This document shows, piece by piece, positions 1 through 14,362 of a stretch of 64,000 bases of DNA; the first letter of the stretch is position 1, and every line of letters starts with the position of its first letter. The position numbers and the translations under genes were made by a program. The notes beneath the pieces were generated by a model. The model was given only the letters and a program-made list of their open reading frames with translations, had not been told where the DNA came from and ran no database searches. The stretch is from Serilophus lunatus (Eukaryota > Chordata > Aves > Passeriformes > Eurylaimidae), in NCBI GenBank assembly GCA_013399895.1, contig VXBA01001795.1, forward strand, positions 372,001 through 436,000, written 5' to 3'.

Positions 1-627
1 CAAACATTAAAACGAGCACTGAAAAATTGGAGAAAATATTGTGAAAATTTAAAAAAAAAACCAAAAAAACAACAACAACAAAAAAAACCATCACACTATC
101 TTTTTTGGTCCCAGCTTAGTATCTGTACTAGCTGGTCTGAGTAGTTAAAATCAGGCAATCTTGGGAAGGGAGGGAGGCTACCATTGTTTAAATCCTAGGT
201 AAAAATAGAATACTGATTGGGTTCAAACAAAGGTTGTTCTTAAAGTAACTTGTTCTTACAGATTCTTCCTGCCAATCTAGATACTTCTTATGTTAAAGCA
301 CAGTTGCACAAAAATCTGCAAGGAGAATATACCATTAGAAATGCCTACTTTGTAGCATTTTCAACGTAATGCAACAGTAAAAAAAGCCTTGGAAAATAAA
401 AGAATGAGTATGGACCGCTTGCACATGACAAATATGTAACCAGAATAGTTATCTGGGAAACTGGAACAAAGATGTTTGAAAAGTGTATTCACTCATTACC
501 AGTTTTTGGCCTGCTTCTTGAAACAGCATTTCCCACCACTTTCTCTTTTTTTCCCACGATGCAGCACTTTCCCTTCCCTGCTCACAATTTGGCATCAGAT
601 TGTGCCCTGAACACTGTTGCAGTTTGC

Positions 628-640
628 TGCTGAGTCATCA
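628..640 (+). promoter_or_regulatory. Candidate Maf recognition element (T-MARE/NRE)
   Basis: The 13 bases TGCTGAGTCATCA match the T-MARE consensus TGCTGAGTCAGCA at 12 of 13 positions, with an intact TGAGTCA core. Large Maf factors (NRL in mammalian rods, MAFA in birds) bind this site in photoreceptor genes. It lies about 710 bases upstream of the IMPG1 ATG, a photoreceptor gene. The match is seen directly; function is inferred. Confidence 0.45.
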
Positions 641-1035
641 CTTCGCCACTGTCACAGAACATTATCATCACTGCTCTGATAGGAATATTGGAACAGCAAC
701 CTTTTGATATAAGATGGGAGAGAGGATTCCATGACATGCGCAGTGAAAGATCTGAGCATAGTACATTCTTTCAGAAAAAGCTGTCTTCTTCAAAGAAGTT
801 CCCTGAGGTTTATGATCACTGGTTTGGAAACAGCAGAATTAGCATTTCCCATGCTTTTTCTTCTGCTCCCATTCTATAGCTCCAGAACGTCCAAAGGATC
901 AATGTTAGAAGGCAGTGGGAACTAGAAGATACTTCCGTTGTTTATCACAGTGTTGCTGAAGTCTTCTGGGGTTGACAGATGCCACTGCAGAAGGTTAATA
1001 AGATGAAGAAAGCTCTTCCAGCTGGACCGTAAGAG

Positions 1036-1041
1036 GGATTA
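1036..1041 (-). promoter_or_regulatory. Candidate OTX/CRX homeodomain site
   Basis: GGATTA on the + strand is the reverse complement of TAATCC, the core site of CRX/OTX2, which drive photoreceptor genes. It lies about 300 bases upstream of the start codon and about 400 bases from the Maf-type element. A hexamer is frequent by chance, so only the context makes it notable. Confidence 0.3.
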
Positions 1042-1307
1042 TGTCTGAGCAGCAGATAAACAGATTATTCCAGAAACAGACACTGCTTTTTTTTAAAACT
1101 TCATCACTCTTGTCTTACCACTCCAGTCCCCCAGGCTAGAAGTGTGCGTGTTGGAGGGGTTTGCTCAGCTCTTGCATTCTATCACCTGTTGCATTCTGCC
1201 TATTTGCAATTCAATGCAGTCCAAGGCTGAGGACACTTGAAAAATAATAAGAGAAAAGACATTTGAGGATTTTATTTTCCTAAGAAAACAGAATTCTTAT
1301 TTCCTGT

Positions 1308-1334
1308 ATGATTGGTCTGGAAAACTGTGAATGA
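1308..1334 (+). promoter_or_regulatory. Possible upstream ORF in the IMPG1 leader
   Basis: An ATG at 1308 opens a reading frame of eight codons closed by TGA at 1332-1334, just 12 bases before the IMPG1 ATG. A second ATG at 1331 is out of frame and overlaps the start codon. Both matter only if transcription starts upstream of 1308, which cannot be seen here. Confidence 0.25.
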
Positions 1335-1346
1335 TCAACAGACAGC

Positions 1347-1413
1347 ATGCATTTGAAAACCGGATTAATATTTTTGATCATTTGCCTTGCTCTCCAAGTT
1401 CAGGGAAGCAGAG
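1347..1413 (+). CDS. IMPG1: IMPG1 exon 1: start codon and signal peptide
   Basis: The exon encodes residues 1-22 and ends in phase 1 at a strong donor (G|GTAAGT). The peptide begins MHLKTGLIFLIICLALQVQG, a typical signal peptide with a hydrophobic core. The LQVQG end matches the human protein, so cleavage probably falls after that glycine. The ATG has A at -3. Confidence 0.9.
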
Positions 1414-4400
1414 GTAAGTTCATATATTAATAGTTTAGATGAATTTTGCATTGCATATGTTGAAAAACAAGATAATTGAAAAATCAGGAACTTTCACATA
1501 ACAGATTTTTTTTTTTGGAATGTGGTGTTTTGACAGGTCAGCTGGAGACTCCTGAAAAAGGAAACAGTGGCATTATTTCTCATGTATATTTCTCAGGCTT
1601 TACAATTTCAGTAAGAGATGTTCTGTAAAGAAAAAAATATAATTTAAAAAAATATACGGAAGTGGAAAAATAGTTGAAAGAACATATGAGTGTTGACATT
1701 GTAGAAGATGATCTTTCATCCCTAAAGTGAAGAGAAAGTAGTAAAATCTATTTTGACATTTACTAGGCATTGTCAGGAAAGCTCTAAAAACTTTTAGACA
1801 GACAAATTCTGGAGGAATACACTACATTAACAAATATGCAAAGAATAGCAATAATAGTAAAGATTAATGTAATAATTATTGCAAAGTTTAAAAGTTCACA
1901 GCAATTTTAAAAGTTCTTCAACAACAAAAAAGGAGATGGTGATGTGATTTTCCCTAATTAGCTCTATATTCAATAGCTTTAGAGCTTAGGGAAATAGGTT
2001 TCATTTTGAAGGAGGTTCCTTAATAAAATTTCCATCTATGCTTTGAAATTTATATAATTGAATTAAAAGCCAACATAACAACTGCATTATGTGTGCCCAG
2101 GTCAATGATTTCTATTTTTATGTAAATCTCAGGCCTGCTAATTAAATGAAAAGAATGCAAAATTATAAAAGTCTGCTCAATATTATCCTAATATTTGTTA
2201 AAGAGGGTGAAATATAGTCTGCTGTCAATATGATTTGGGAAGGTTTATTTACACTTATTTTTTTCAGTCTTGCTTTTCTTTGCACAGATTTTCCTTGAGA
2301 AATACAGAACATAGACATTATATCTCACTTAAATGGTGTAAATCTTCTCTAGCAAACAGTTAAAGTACAGAAAAAATCCATGGAAATACATATTGTATTA
2401 GTTAACACCAAATTGATATTATGCTGCTCTCTGATTTTACTTCTTAATACCATGTAAATACTGACGTTTTATCATTAAGGATATTTTAGAAATGTGGCAA
2501 AAAGTGAGAGAATGAGTGATATTTCTTGTCTGACATGAAGAAAAGTTTTATTGAAATGTACTGGTTTTGCATTTAAATTGCGTATTCTACGATGGAAATA
2601 GAAAGAATGAATTCCAGGCAATTCATGCATGCTTGATGGCATCATTGCAGTCCATATTTATAATTATGAACTGAGAAAGCAATAGTATTAGAAGTGTGGT
2701 GATATAGTTTCAGCCATTGCAAAGTGTGATTGTATATTACAACATATTTTCTGCAGAACACCGGCAAAATGCTGATAGACTATCTTGATAGAGGAATGAA
2801 AAACTGTGTGATTGTATCACCTCCCTAGGAGATGCAATGGAAGACTTACTACATAGAATGTTCATCAATACTCAGGAAATCATGAGCAATCATAAATACT
2901 ACATAACATCTTGCTATTGAGAAATATTCCAATTTTCTTATTTTTGATGTCTTGCAGGCGAAAAAATGTTTTTTCTATACATTCATGTGAATGATAATAA
3001 TGAAAAATTCCTCTCCATTATAAAGTACATGTGGTATGCATAAATGTATAATTATCACTTAAAAAACTTAATGATTGTGTTAAAAAGCTTCTCTTTCAGA
3101 GCAGTGATGGTTCCAGAACTATTATTTTATGACTTAGCATTCGGATCAGGTACTTACAGAAAATGTTTTTCAAAAGTACACAGACTCTCCTTGTAGTCTG
3201 AATACTTGTATGAATCACTCATTAGCGAACCTAACATAGATGTTTTGAGGCTTTTATGACTATTCAAGTTTGCAGGACATGTAATTGTGACAGACTAGGA
3301 AATAAGAGATTGTGATATAAAATATGCCCATCATAAATGAAAAACCCATAAAGATAATTTGTAAATATTTATAAGGTTAATTATTTGATATTTTTTCTTC
3401 ATTAAAGAACCTCCTATCTTGAATTCAAATTCTGTATTTACTCGCATTTATATTTAACAAAATGTGCGTTAATAAATTTGGGGTTTGCTTAGTTGTCTTT
3501 TAGTTCTTCCTCCCTGTCCCTATTTAAAGGTCAAAAAAGTCCTTCTTCCAGACATTTGGAGGCTGTCCAGGAACACCTCCAATTCTGCAGTAAACAAACA
3601 GGAAACTGTAGGGAGCAAAATAAACACTTTAGAGATACAATGTTTAACTTTGGCTATGATTTTGCCACTGTCCTGACACGAACTGTCTCTAGCAATGTGA
3701 AGGGAAAGTGAAGGGGATAAAATCTTTGTGACAAAAAAAGTCTATGCACAAAATCAGAATAGTAAACCACTGAATGCCCAAACTAAATTCAAAAAGTAAT
3801 TTTGAGCACTGAACACTCAAAACTATGCCTCGATGCTGGGTACATCCTAGCATTTGATACTGAGAATGTAATGAAGCCAGAGTGTGTTCAAGGCTGTTTT
3901 TTGTTATTTTTCATTCTGCAAGCAAATGTTCGCTATGTATTCAGCCATTCCTTAGGACACAAAGGCTTTGTGTGTGCTCTATGAAATCATTTTAATTCAT
4001 TCTGACTCACCCCTTCCAGCTAGGCTGCTCCAGTTCAGCAACAAATGTTGCAGATCTTCATTACTATAATTGCCCAAGGAAAAAAAAAAAAGAGGTTAAG
4101 TGAATTTGTTAAGCTCAAGGAAAAAAGAAAATCAAAGAACGTAATATTTCATAGAAAAAAAGAAAAAGATATCTGCTTTTTGCCCTAATATTATCTTCTA
4201 CCTTCATCCATAAAATAAGGATTATCAAGTTAATTTTAACTTTCTTGGTTTTGCTGAAAATGTAACACAGCATACAATATATGTTTAATCTTACCTATTT
4301 TCTGGATAAAAGCCAAACTTGACTATAAATACTAGAACACTGTCACCAAATCTTAAATATTAATTCCAGAAATAGTCACACCCATGCCACAGAGATTAGT

Positions 4401-7400
4401 GAATTATAAGTGAATGAACAGCTAAATATATGTTTCTTTGAAAACACCTGTGGACAAGATGATCATTATTAGTAATAACAGGTTTCCTCCTTTTACGGAA
4501 CAGTAATTTACAGTTTACATTAAAATAACTTGGAGTCTTAACCTGATAGAAAAGCAGATTGTTTATGCTATTCCTCACTTCTCCGTTAATTGTGGAGTCC
4601 TTGTGGCTTCAGTATTGCCCTATGTGACATGGCCAACAGTCATCAAACATAGGAAACAGTGTCTTCTAGTCCAATCTAGTCCCTTTGGGATTAAAATTAG
4701 CCTTCTCCTCATTTTCTATCTCACAATTCTTTCTTTTTTTTATCAGGAATTAGGTGCACTATTTTGTACATTCCATGTACTTTGTACTTTGTAAGCGCAG
4801 CTATAGTTCAATTTTTTCACCTAAGGAATGTGTGATATTGAATAACACAGGTTCTAAAAAGAAATGTATATCTATCACTTTCTACTTTTATAAATGTGTA
4901 TACTGTCATTTAGTCACTGTGAGCTGCTGTTTATTGGACAAACACCTCAGAATAGTAATTTATCTGGAAAACATAAGATTAACAATCATCTGGGAGTACC
5001 GCAATACCTTCCACAATGTAGATGTGTTTATATACCATTTCATAATTGTAGCATGCCTTATCATTGTATGCAAGCATACCACCAGTCTTAACCTTACACT
5101 ATACCAGTCCGACAGACTATCACCCTCATTTCACAATAGCACAAGGACCTGAGGTATAATAACACAGAAACTGAAATCCTGGCTTGTAAGAAGCATTGCA
5201 ATCATAAGCAGGACAGCAGAAGAGTTTGCTGGGCTGATATCAGAACAATTCCCTGGTCGCACAGACATCTGCAAATCAGTAGGACTCAGACTCATAGCTA
5301 CATTAATTGCACTTAGGCCACCATGCTTATCTTTTCAGTGATGAGGTGTTACTGACTTTCAAATCTCTATTTCAGTGCATAGCCAAAATTATCTTCTTAC
5401 TGGCCACTGAATCTTTCAATACTTTTCTCAGACTTTACTCAATTGTATACTAACAATCTTGGTAAACCAGTTACTGAAATACCAGTTTTAGTGGCTATGT
5501 TCCTCATACATAGGAATCAAATAGATCTTAGAAACCCCAGCAACTTCAGGTAGGAAAGAGCACTGCACTCACCTTTAATTTTGTGATTTCATGTGACAGC
5601 ATAAAATGAAGATAGTTCTAATCAAGTTCTTTTCCCTTTCCTCTTCTCCATGAAAACTAGATGAACATGTTGCAATGCTTAGATCAAGAATTAGACTAGG
5701 TATCCTACAAACCAAATTTGGTCTATGCAGCTTGATACAATAGCTGAATATGGTTAAGTCCAAGTCACTCCCCGTCAAAATGAGATGGAGTCAATTAGCC
5801 AGAGACTATAGATTGTATTGCAGGATGAGTGACACTAAATTGTGAGGAAAATCAACCGGCTACAATTACACAAGCTGAAGCAGAGAGATGGAACTGGGGC
5901 ACTGGAAGGCTTCTCATATGCCAGCCATCCAAATTGTCATCATATTTGAATACAATTACACATTCTACATTGAGACACTTTGTCTCACACCATCAAAATT
6001 GTTGCAATGTTAACATACGTGACAAAGGATCACTGGAACTTGAATTTATGCTGTGTCACTAGCTGTTCTCATAGGATAGCTGTACATCTTGAGAATGATT
6101 AATTAGAAAATAACAGCAGAGGTGTTCAACTTAGTGTTTCATCACTGCAGATTGCATCTCTCCAAGAACTACACTCAAAAATTTAAAGCAGTTTCTTGAA
6201 TCCTTTAGAGCAAATCATATCAGTTAATAGAACAGCCTTTCAGGTCAGATGTGTCTAAGATGGTCAAAGAAATTGAAATCCAAAAGCACATTGGTTGATG
6301 ACAGCAGTGACTTTTGGTACCAAATGTAAATCCAGGTTAATTTAAAGAGCCTAATGCTATCTCCTAGCTTTGAACCATTAAGTTTTGGAGTTTCTACTAA
6401 AATTTACACATTTACTAACATCATTGCTATACGATATACTTCAAAATAATTTATCACATTCTTCAGATTTATTCTCATACATGTTCTGAGGTGTGGATTT
6501 CTTCATTATAACCAAACATTCAGTATTTTTAACATAAGGGTAACAACAGGAATGTATCACATAAAGATTCATAGGAACATTACCCTATTTGAGCACTATG
6601 TTAGCAGTAACTACATTCATCATCTTCCATAAACATTTAAAGAAACATCATCATGCATTCCTGCCAAGAAGTGGGATTTATGAAAACCTGCCATGTTCCT
6701 GGATTCTCAAGAGGGAACATCCCTTGGTACAGATCTAATTTAAAGTCTAATCTTTCAAAGGATGAAAATTATGGAAGTTGCCTTTTAAACAGAAGCCTGG
6801 AATTCTACTCCTGCATCAGATCCTGCGTGCAGCGTGTGAACATGTGCAAAGTGACATTTTGTCATGTTGAACCCAAGTAAGAAATACAGGAATAAGACCA
6901 GTATAAAGTCTCCACTGCACGAGCAGGGTCTAGAACTTCCCTGACTTGTAAGGCGATGCTGAATCTTGCATAATCCAAGGTTCATGAAGGATTCTGTAAA
7001 GCCACTAGCTTTCTGGTACTTGTACAGGAAGTTTGCTAGTGGACACTGACCAGCTTAACATCACTTAAACTGAAAGCCTGAACCTGGCCCAATGAGCACT
7101 TTGCCACACTTAAGATATCCAGGCCTCATTCCACAGGCAATATTACTATTTAGTCACACTTAAGAATGGAATTCACAAATTCAACATACCGAACAGGAAT
7201 TACCAAACTCATCATTGTCAATATTTATTCCGAGAAATTAAAATTATTCACTTTTAATATAAATGCATTAGCCCTCTTCCCCTCTTTTAAAAACAGAGGC
7301 ACTTTCTTCTGACCTGAATTCCTCTTCTTCTCAAGCTAAGCATCAATGTCAACTGCTTATCTGTCAGCAAAACTTCCCCACCATAGTGGATACTGCCTTC

Positions 7401-10400
7401 TTACCCAGCAGTTCACTGGCTAAGTGCACTAAACCTGAAGAAGTGAGATCCAAATTGAGTTCTCTCCTGTGCCTCAGCTACTCCAGTTAGACTCCAGATA
7501 AGACCCCACCAGGATGCAAAAACAATTCTGGCTTAGTCCCCTTAGCAATTCCTTTCAAATTTCATTCACTATATGCACTTAAAACAATTAAATAATATAT
7601 TGGACACAAAGATAACTGCAAGCAAGCCATCTAATTTTGCGGTTAAGGGCTCTGAGCTCCCAGAGACAAGACCTGAGCATTAATTTTTCTAATATGGAAT
7701 TCCATACTCAGAAGTTTTTTAAATTGGGAGCCTTTATGGCTGTGAAAACAAGCTTGGAAATGCAATGCAAACACAGAGTTACAGTGTCTGGCAAAGCAGC
7801 CCCAAGCATCAAAATTACAAGGAAACGGCCTCCACTTACACATCTGTGCACATCTTTGTACTTTCTGTGCTTCATCTGATGTTAACATCAATGAGTCCTT
7901 TAGGAAATGTCAAAATCAACTTTCTGTGACTAGTCAGCTGTGCTCAACTATCAACACTGGGCTGTATAAATATATAACAATATAGGATGTATAAATACAC
8001 ACTCACTAAATATTTAAGAGTGACACATTTATGGGATCTTTGCTAAATTAACTTTAATAAGTTTTCCTCATCGTATTTCAGCAGTTACCTGTAAATAAGC
8101 CTTGACTTTTAATTAATAATTATTTTATTGTAAAGGCAATATATCTCATTTATCAATCATTCTTCATTATCCTAGGAACAACTACTTATTTTTCAGACTG
8201 ATCTGCTTTTTCAAACATTTCAAACCTTGTGATGATTTTAAAAGTTAATTATACAGACTTCAACAATTTTGTTAACTTGAATTTTTCTGTCAAATCTTTT
8301 GTTATCATGTTTTAAATTCTTCTGTTTGTCTACAATAACATCTAAATTTTCTTAGGTCAAATAAAACTAAACATTTATTGTCAAAATAATGTTGTAGATA
8401 AACTTTCTGACAGAGATTGCTTACATTGCTGAAAAAAACCCCACAAACTACCAATATCAAAATTGGAGGTCTCCCAAAACTGATACTATTAATGCAGAGA
8501 AATTAATAAAGCTGTATAGAAAGCATCTACTATAGTTATACAAAAATGTATGAACATGAGCTTCTTGCTCCTGTGTTTATAAAAGCTTATTTAAAAAAAC
8601 CTAAACAACCAAACAAAAAAAATTCACAATGATGACCCATTATCTGAATGGTTTTAAACTCTTTTTCTCTAGAATCCAGTTCAATAATGATGTAGTTTTC
8701 TTTTTTTTTTTTTTTTACTACGCAATTTATTAAAATCACATAAGAACTCTCACTTTTCAAAACTGTTCCTCCTGCCTTGGTATATGTTTGCTAATGCAGG
8801 TCTCAAGAGACATGGAGAAGAGGCCTGGCCCTAATTCTGAGGATTTCAGATTTTTAATTTGTGAAATGAATACATTTATCTGCCTGAAAAGAAAATCTAA
8901 AGAATAGTACTATGCATTTGAGAGACTGGTATGGATGTCAAAGCATTTTGATTAGATCCCATATGAATTTGATTGCTGTACCATATTTTGAAAATTGCTT
9001 TATGCTATTTTGAAAAAAATTTCGTTATATTTGTCTAAGTTCAGGACTAGAGGTCAGGAACTCCAGATTTTGATAACACCTGATAGAAATTATGTAGATA
9101 GTGTTGGTAAAACTACCTCAACATTTTTTCTCAAGTATGTCACCTGGAAAATGAGAACAATGGTGTAGATTCTTTCATGGGAGAATAAATAATGAGAGTT
9201 ACAGCTTTGTTTAAGACATCTTGGAGATTAAACTGAAGTAGAGTAAACTAGAACTATCAAAGAAAATTCAAAATCTTAAATATATAAAGGTAAAACTGAG
9301 ACAGTCACCTTTATGAAACAACAGAGCTAAATAAGAAAAGGTCAGATTGGTCAGGGTTTATGGAGGGTAAACTCTAAATATTTAAATTGTATTTGTTTGT
9401 TTCAGAAAAAGAGGGCAAAAAAATTTACAAAAATTAGTTATTTTAATAAAAGAAAATCAGGTTAGTATTACTGGGGGTTTTTAAATGGTCATATGATTCA
9501 CTCTGTAAAATTTTCATGTCTCCAGTTTACTCGATTAGCGTGTTGTATGATAAACAGAAAAGAGATCAGATCATATATATGGACTCAATTTTGTAATATC
9601 ATGTCTTTTTTGACTATTTTTTTGTCAACCCAGGATGCTGGAAGCAAAGCATCTAAAAAGCTGTTGATAGAGTTGCAGTAAAGTATATGGCTGAGCCATT
9701 TGATAGGTGTAGGTAAAAATTTCTCCATGCAGAATTTCCACAGACCAGGGGGAAACACAGGTCTGAAGAATTATGAGCAAATGGTTGTACCAGAAGACAG
9801 GTTTTCTTCCATTCACAATCAGTAAATATTAGGAAACTAGTATTGTACAGTGGTGTAGAGTGAAAGGCTGATGCTGTCTATAATTCAAATTTTACTTAAA
9901 TTTAGTAAAAAAAGTGATTTCAAGCACTTGATAATAAAGGTTATTCCAGTATAGGAAATTTACTAACCATGAGATATAAATTAAATTAAAGAGACACCCC
10001 CCACCCACCCCCACCCCCCCAAAAANNNNNNNNNNNNNNNNNNNNNNNNNNNNNNNNNNNCCCCCCCAAAAAAAAAAAAAAAAAGCGCGAACATTGAAGG
10101 GAAATGATGAAAAGAGAAAGAATTTAAACCCACCTTGAATAAGCTAGCAGGACAGCATTAACTGAAAGCAGAAAAATGGTCACTTTCTCAGACCAAAAAG
10201 CCGAAACAGGGACCCCAACATAGAGAGTCTGAAATCATTACAACAAGCATTTGAGAAGAATCTCCTTTGTCAGTCTTGTGAATAGTGTAATTCTTAATTC
10301 AAGTTAATGACTTTGGAGTAAATCCTAGGGAAGAAGCAAATCCTTCAAGAAAGAGCTGTGCTTCATACAAGAGCTATCAAAGGGCTTAGTGACAAAATCC

Positions 10401-13400
10401 TCTGCCCCAGTTGGTCAGGCTGCCTGGGCAGCTGGTCTATCACAGTTAATACACCTTGTAAAAAGTAATACACTTACAACTGGCTACTTTCCATGTGGAT
10501 ATTTGCTTTTCTCCTCTAGAGGATTTCAATGGTCTGCTTCAAGACTTCAGTGGCATTGGATCTTCTTCTCTCATCATTCAAATAACTCAGTATCTCCGCT
10601 GATCCAGAGTTTGTTCACTTATAGTTTCTGATGAACTCGGAGACATGTTTTTACAAGGGAAATTTCTTTTATGTAGTTTATGATTAATGATCAGACATTA
10701 ATGTGGAAAAATTACATCTGTTTCATTTAATGTCAAAAATTACATGACTGCATCATCATTTTAAATTTCTTGCAACAATTAGACAGTGATAGGTCTACAG
10801 GATGCTGCCTCTGGCATACATTATAAAGCAATAATAATGCCTTTATTTTATGACTGTCTTTCTTTCGGAAAATATTCATCATAGCCAACCAGCAGACTTT
10901 TTCCCATATCAGAGTTGCACCTGTCTCAAAATACATGTTACTATTCTGATTTCTACAAGTAAACATTGGATGTTCATTTTAAATTAAATTAGAACTGAGA
11001 TATATATATATATAAAAGCATATGCATATATATGTATACTGACATGCATAATACAACTTTCCCCATTCTTTACGTACTATGCTTTTCTATTCTCTTGTAT
11101 CATTTATCTGCCCACTTTTCTTCAAACATTTAATTAACACAGTTCCAAATTGTCAAGAAAATTGTATTTTTAATCTTCCTTATTTTCTCTTGAGTTGCTT
11201 AAATTTATTACATGCAGCATGACATTTCATTTTTCTCCAACAAAATGGTTTTTTACTCTTCCTTTTTTTGATAGTGCTGCTCTTACTAAATTCATTCATT
11301 TTCAATCTATTATTTCTTTTTATTCGTCTGTTAAAAGCTTTTAAATCATTTCTCAAAGTAATTTTTTCCATTTGATTCATCAGGTTTCAGGAACATATCT
11401 ACCTTGCTTAGAGTTTTCTAGTTCTTTCAAAACTTCTTTTATTTTGTTTGCCTTTCTCTTTATTTTTTGACTCTATCAATTGCAATAAAAGGCAACCAAA
11501 ATGTATATCAAATTTTGGAAGACAGTCTAAAAGATACTCATTGCTCTTGTCACCCAATCCTGAAAAATGCTATATTTCAGCTCAATAAATGTGTACTTAT
11601 ATGCAATTTTTATCATAAACATTTTTACATGAACTGTAGCTGCTACATCATGTAAGACTGCATCACAAACACTTAGGAAGTGGAACCAAATGATTCCTGA
11701 ATTTTTGCATGCCTTTTGTGATGGGGGTTCCTATGCTTCAGGCTATTTTGACATCCTAGAAGCACTTCTATTTTTCACAGCTAAATAGCTCCTTAATTAG
11801 AATTTAAACCTAGATCTTCAATTCCCACTCACTGATTTCACTTTTTTTCAGCTGTAGTTTTTCCTCTTTGCAATAGTGAAGATCAATTGATCTGTTGAAA
11901 TACAGTGCCAGAGCTTTCACAACACCTATCATCCAGTTGCAGGGAAACAATAATAGTCTGTTGTGGTTAATATTTCAGTTTATTTGAGGTATGGATAGAG
12001 GAGTGCACTGCAGAGTGAAAGAGCAGGACTAGAAACAACTTTTTCCCCAAGGGTAATAGAACTCCTGTTCAACCTTTGAGAGATTCAGGGTCTAGTTCTT
12101 GGGATAAATTCACGACTATGAACCTAACATGAAGGGAGATGTGCCTTGAAGCCCAAAGGAATGATAAGAATATCTTAAAGGACGCAGATTTAATGTACAA
12201 CAATTTCTCATTTAACTTATCTGCTAATGTACACACTGTGGACTGACACAGATATTCTTCACTTTCTCCAAAAAGTGAAAAAAGAAAAAGCTCCAGACCA
12301 TTACTTATAACTGTACTGTAGGTCTCTCTACAGAGCAATATGCTCACAAACAAGATGCTGTAGCACAAAGTTCAAGCACTTAAGTGTCCTCTGTGGATCT
12401 AATCCAAAGTCGCTTTTGAAAACAGGATTTAGGGCTTGTGAAACTTTTACCCTATGTGTCCTGGGGTCACGTGTTGAGATATAAGGAAATTAGTTGCCAG
12501 GATTCTTGAGGCCCAGTTCCCTCACGTGACCACAGGATGCTTCTTCTCAACATGTTAATTCGGTCAGGGCATTGACACCATTATAATGTAACAAAAAGAA
12601 CTCTCAAATTCACGCCCATTTTCAAAACATGAAGTTGCATTGAATACCTGCTGCCTATGCAAAATGTGTTTATGAACATGCTTACTTTTTATCTTTTTCA
12701 GAAATTCCTAATAAAATAAACCATGCTGAAGCCAAACATCTTGCAGATACCTCAGGGTCAGACAAAACAGAAAGAACAACAAAAAGGTCCAGAGTGTCAA
12801 CCATAAGGCGCATATTTGACATGGCAAAGCACCGAACAAAGAGATCGTCCTTTTTCTCAACTGGTGTGAAAGTTTGCCCACAAGAATCAGTGAAGCAGGT
12901 TTTAGCAAGTCACCAAGCTTACTATAGATTAAGAGGTAAGATGATTATTGTAGCCTGTACTTCCTCCATTAAAGTCTTTCTTTTAACTGAGGAAACACAG
13001 TAATTTTCCAGAATCTTATTCTTCACCTTTAGGTGAAGAATATATGTATGTATGAATATATGTGGGGATATTTGTATGTGCTATTTAGTTTGTGCTTTAT
13101 TTTTACATAGATAATGTTACACGCGCATTAGCAGAATTCAAGGTAGACCATAAGAGAAGAAAACAAAACTATCCACTCAAAGGACTAATGAAGTCAGTGT
13201 AATTTCATAGTGTTCTAGCATGTCTGAATGTGAAGACCAAATTGTACTTGTATACTGTGTTGGTATATCACAAACACTGAAATGACTTTCAGTAGGTCAT
13301 GGAAAGAAAGGTCTCAAATATTTCTTCTGCCCTTTCCCAACTTTTTTTACCTCCCTCATCCATAGAGAGACTACAGAGTTACCACTCCAGTTCTAGGTCA

Positions 13401-14362
13401 TTAGAGAGCACAGTATGAATAGCCACCCGGTTTTCATATTTTCTCTCTTCCTCCTTTACCCCTCCCAGTCTTTCATTCTCTGGCTGTTTCAATTTGTTAT
13501 AGAAAAATGCATGTTTTTGCACTGCAGTCCTAAGCTAATTCTAAAACATAGTCAGCATTTCTGGGATGCAAGTATCCAAGGCAACATCTACTCTTTAAAT
13601 CACCTCTGCTTATCTATTCCTTTGTATTGGTCTCTAACCATTCACATACATCTTGACTACTCCACTTGCTATAGGCAGCATGGAAAAATTACATCAATGT
13701 CTGTAGCTATTCTTATAGATAAAAAAGTATTTGATATCCATTGTCTCATCCAGTGGGTGTTATATAGAAATCTGAGATGTGCTAAAGAGGGTGATCCAAG
13801 AAGCATTTCTTAAATTCAGATTAATCCTGAAAGTCCACGAAACTCACTGGTTACTTGCCAAATTTGGATGAAAACAAGCTATCCTGAAACAAGCTATTAC
13901 CATTACCCTGAACTCAAAGAACTATAAATATGACCCTTTTATTTAAAAAAACTGAATATGAGAATACTACTATCTTTTCTGATAGCAGGACATCAGCTGG
14001 GATATTGGACTCTATAAGTCTTGAAGTACAAGCAGATTTAAACTTACATCTCCTTCTTCCCAGCAGTGACCTACACTCACAAAATTCTCTAACAGGTGTC
14101 ATCTAGTTCTTCAACTGAAACTTGAGTATTTCACAAAAAGCAAGAAACCAAACAGATGACTACAGCTGAACAATTTGTACACTCATACAGAAAAGTTGTT
14201 TCTTCTCCCTTGAATAGTTGCACATTTTCCATTACAGTTTCCTTCATTAAAACCTAAAAAAAATTTTCCTCCAAGGAAAGATCAGAACTCGAGACTTCTG
14301 CCCTCCCAGCTGAGCATGCTAATTTATCTGACGAAACTAATAAATGAAAAAAAAAAAAAAAN

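Larger units (their letters stand above)
1..1346. other. IMPG1 5' flank and 5' UTR
   Basis: Non-coding sequence upstream of the IMPG1 start codon. The transcription start is not evident and I see no convincing TATA box. The stretch holds a Maf-type element (628-640), an OTX/CRX-type hexamer (1036-1041) and short upstream ATGs close to the start codon. The short ORFs at about 688-925 have no recognisable protein features and look like chance. An A-rich simple stretch lies at 51-90. Confidence 0.6.

Noticed and set aside
3485..3711. Overlapping ORFs in intron 1
   Set aside because: Neither frame resembles a known protein, and no flanking splice sites fit the IMPG1 phase.
4754..5152. 132-codon ORF on + strand in intron 1
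   Set aside because: Composition follows the AT-rich background, with no recognisable domain, no splice-site context and an overlapping ORF in another frame. Treated as chance.
13415..13813. 132-codon ORF on + strand in intron 2
   Set aside because: No similarity to any family I recognise and no phase-compatible splice sites found. Treated as chance.
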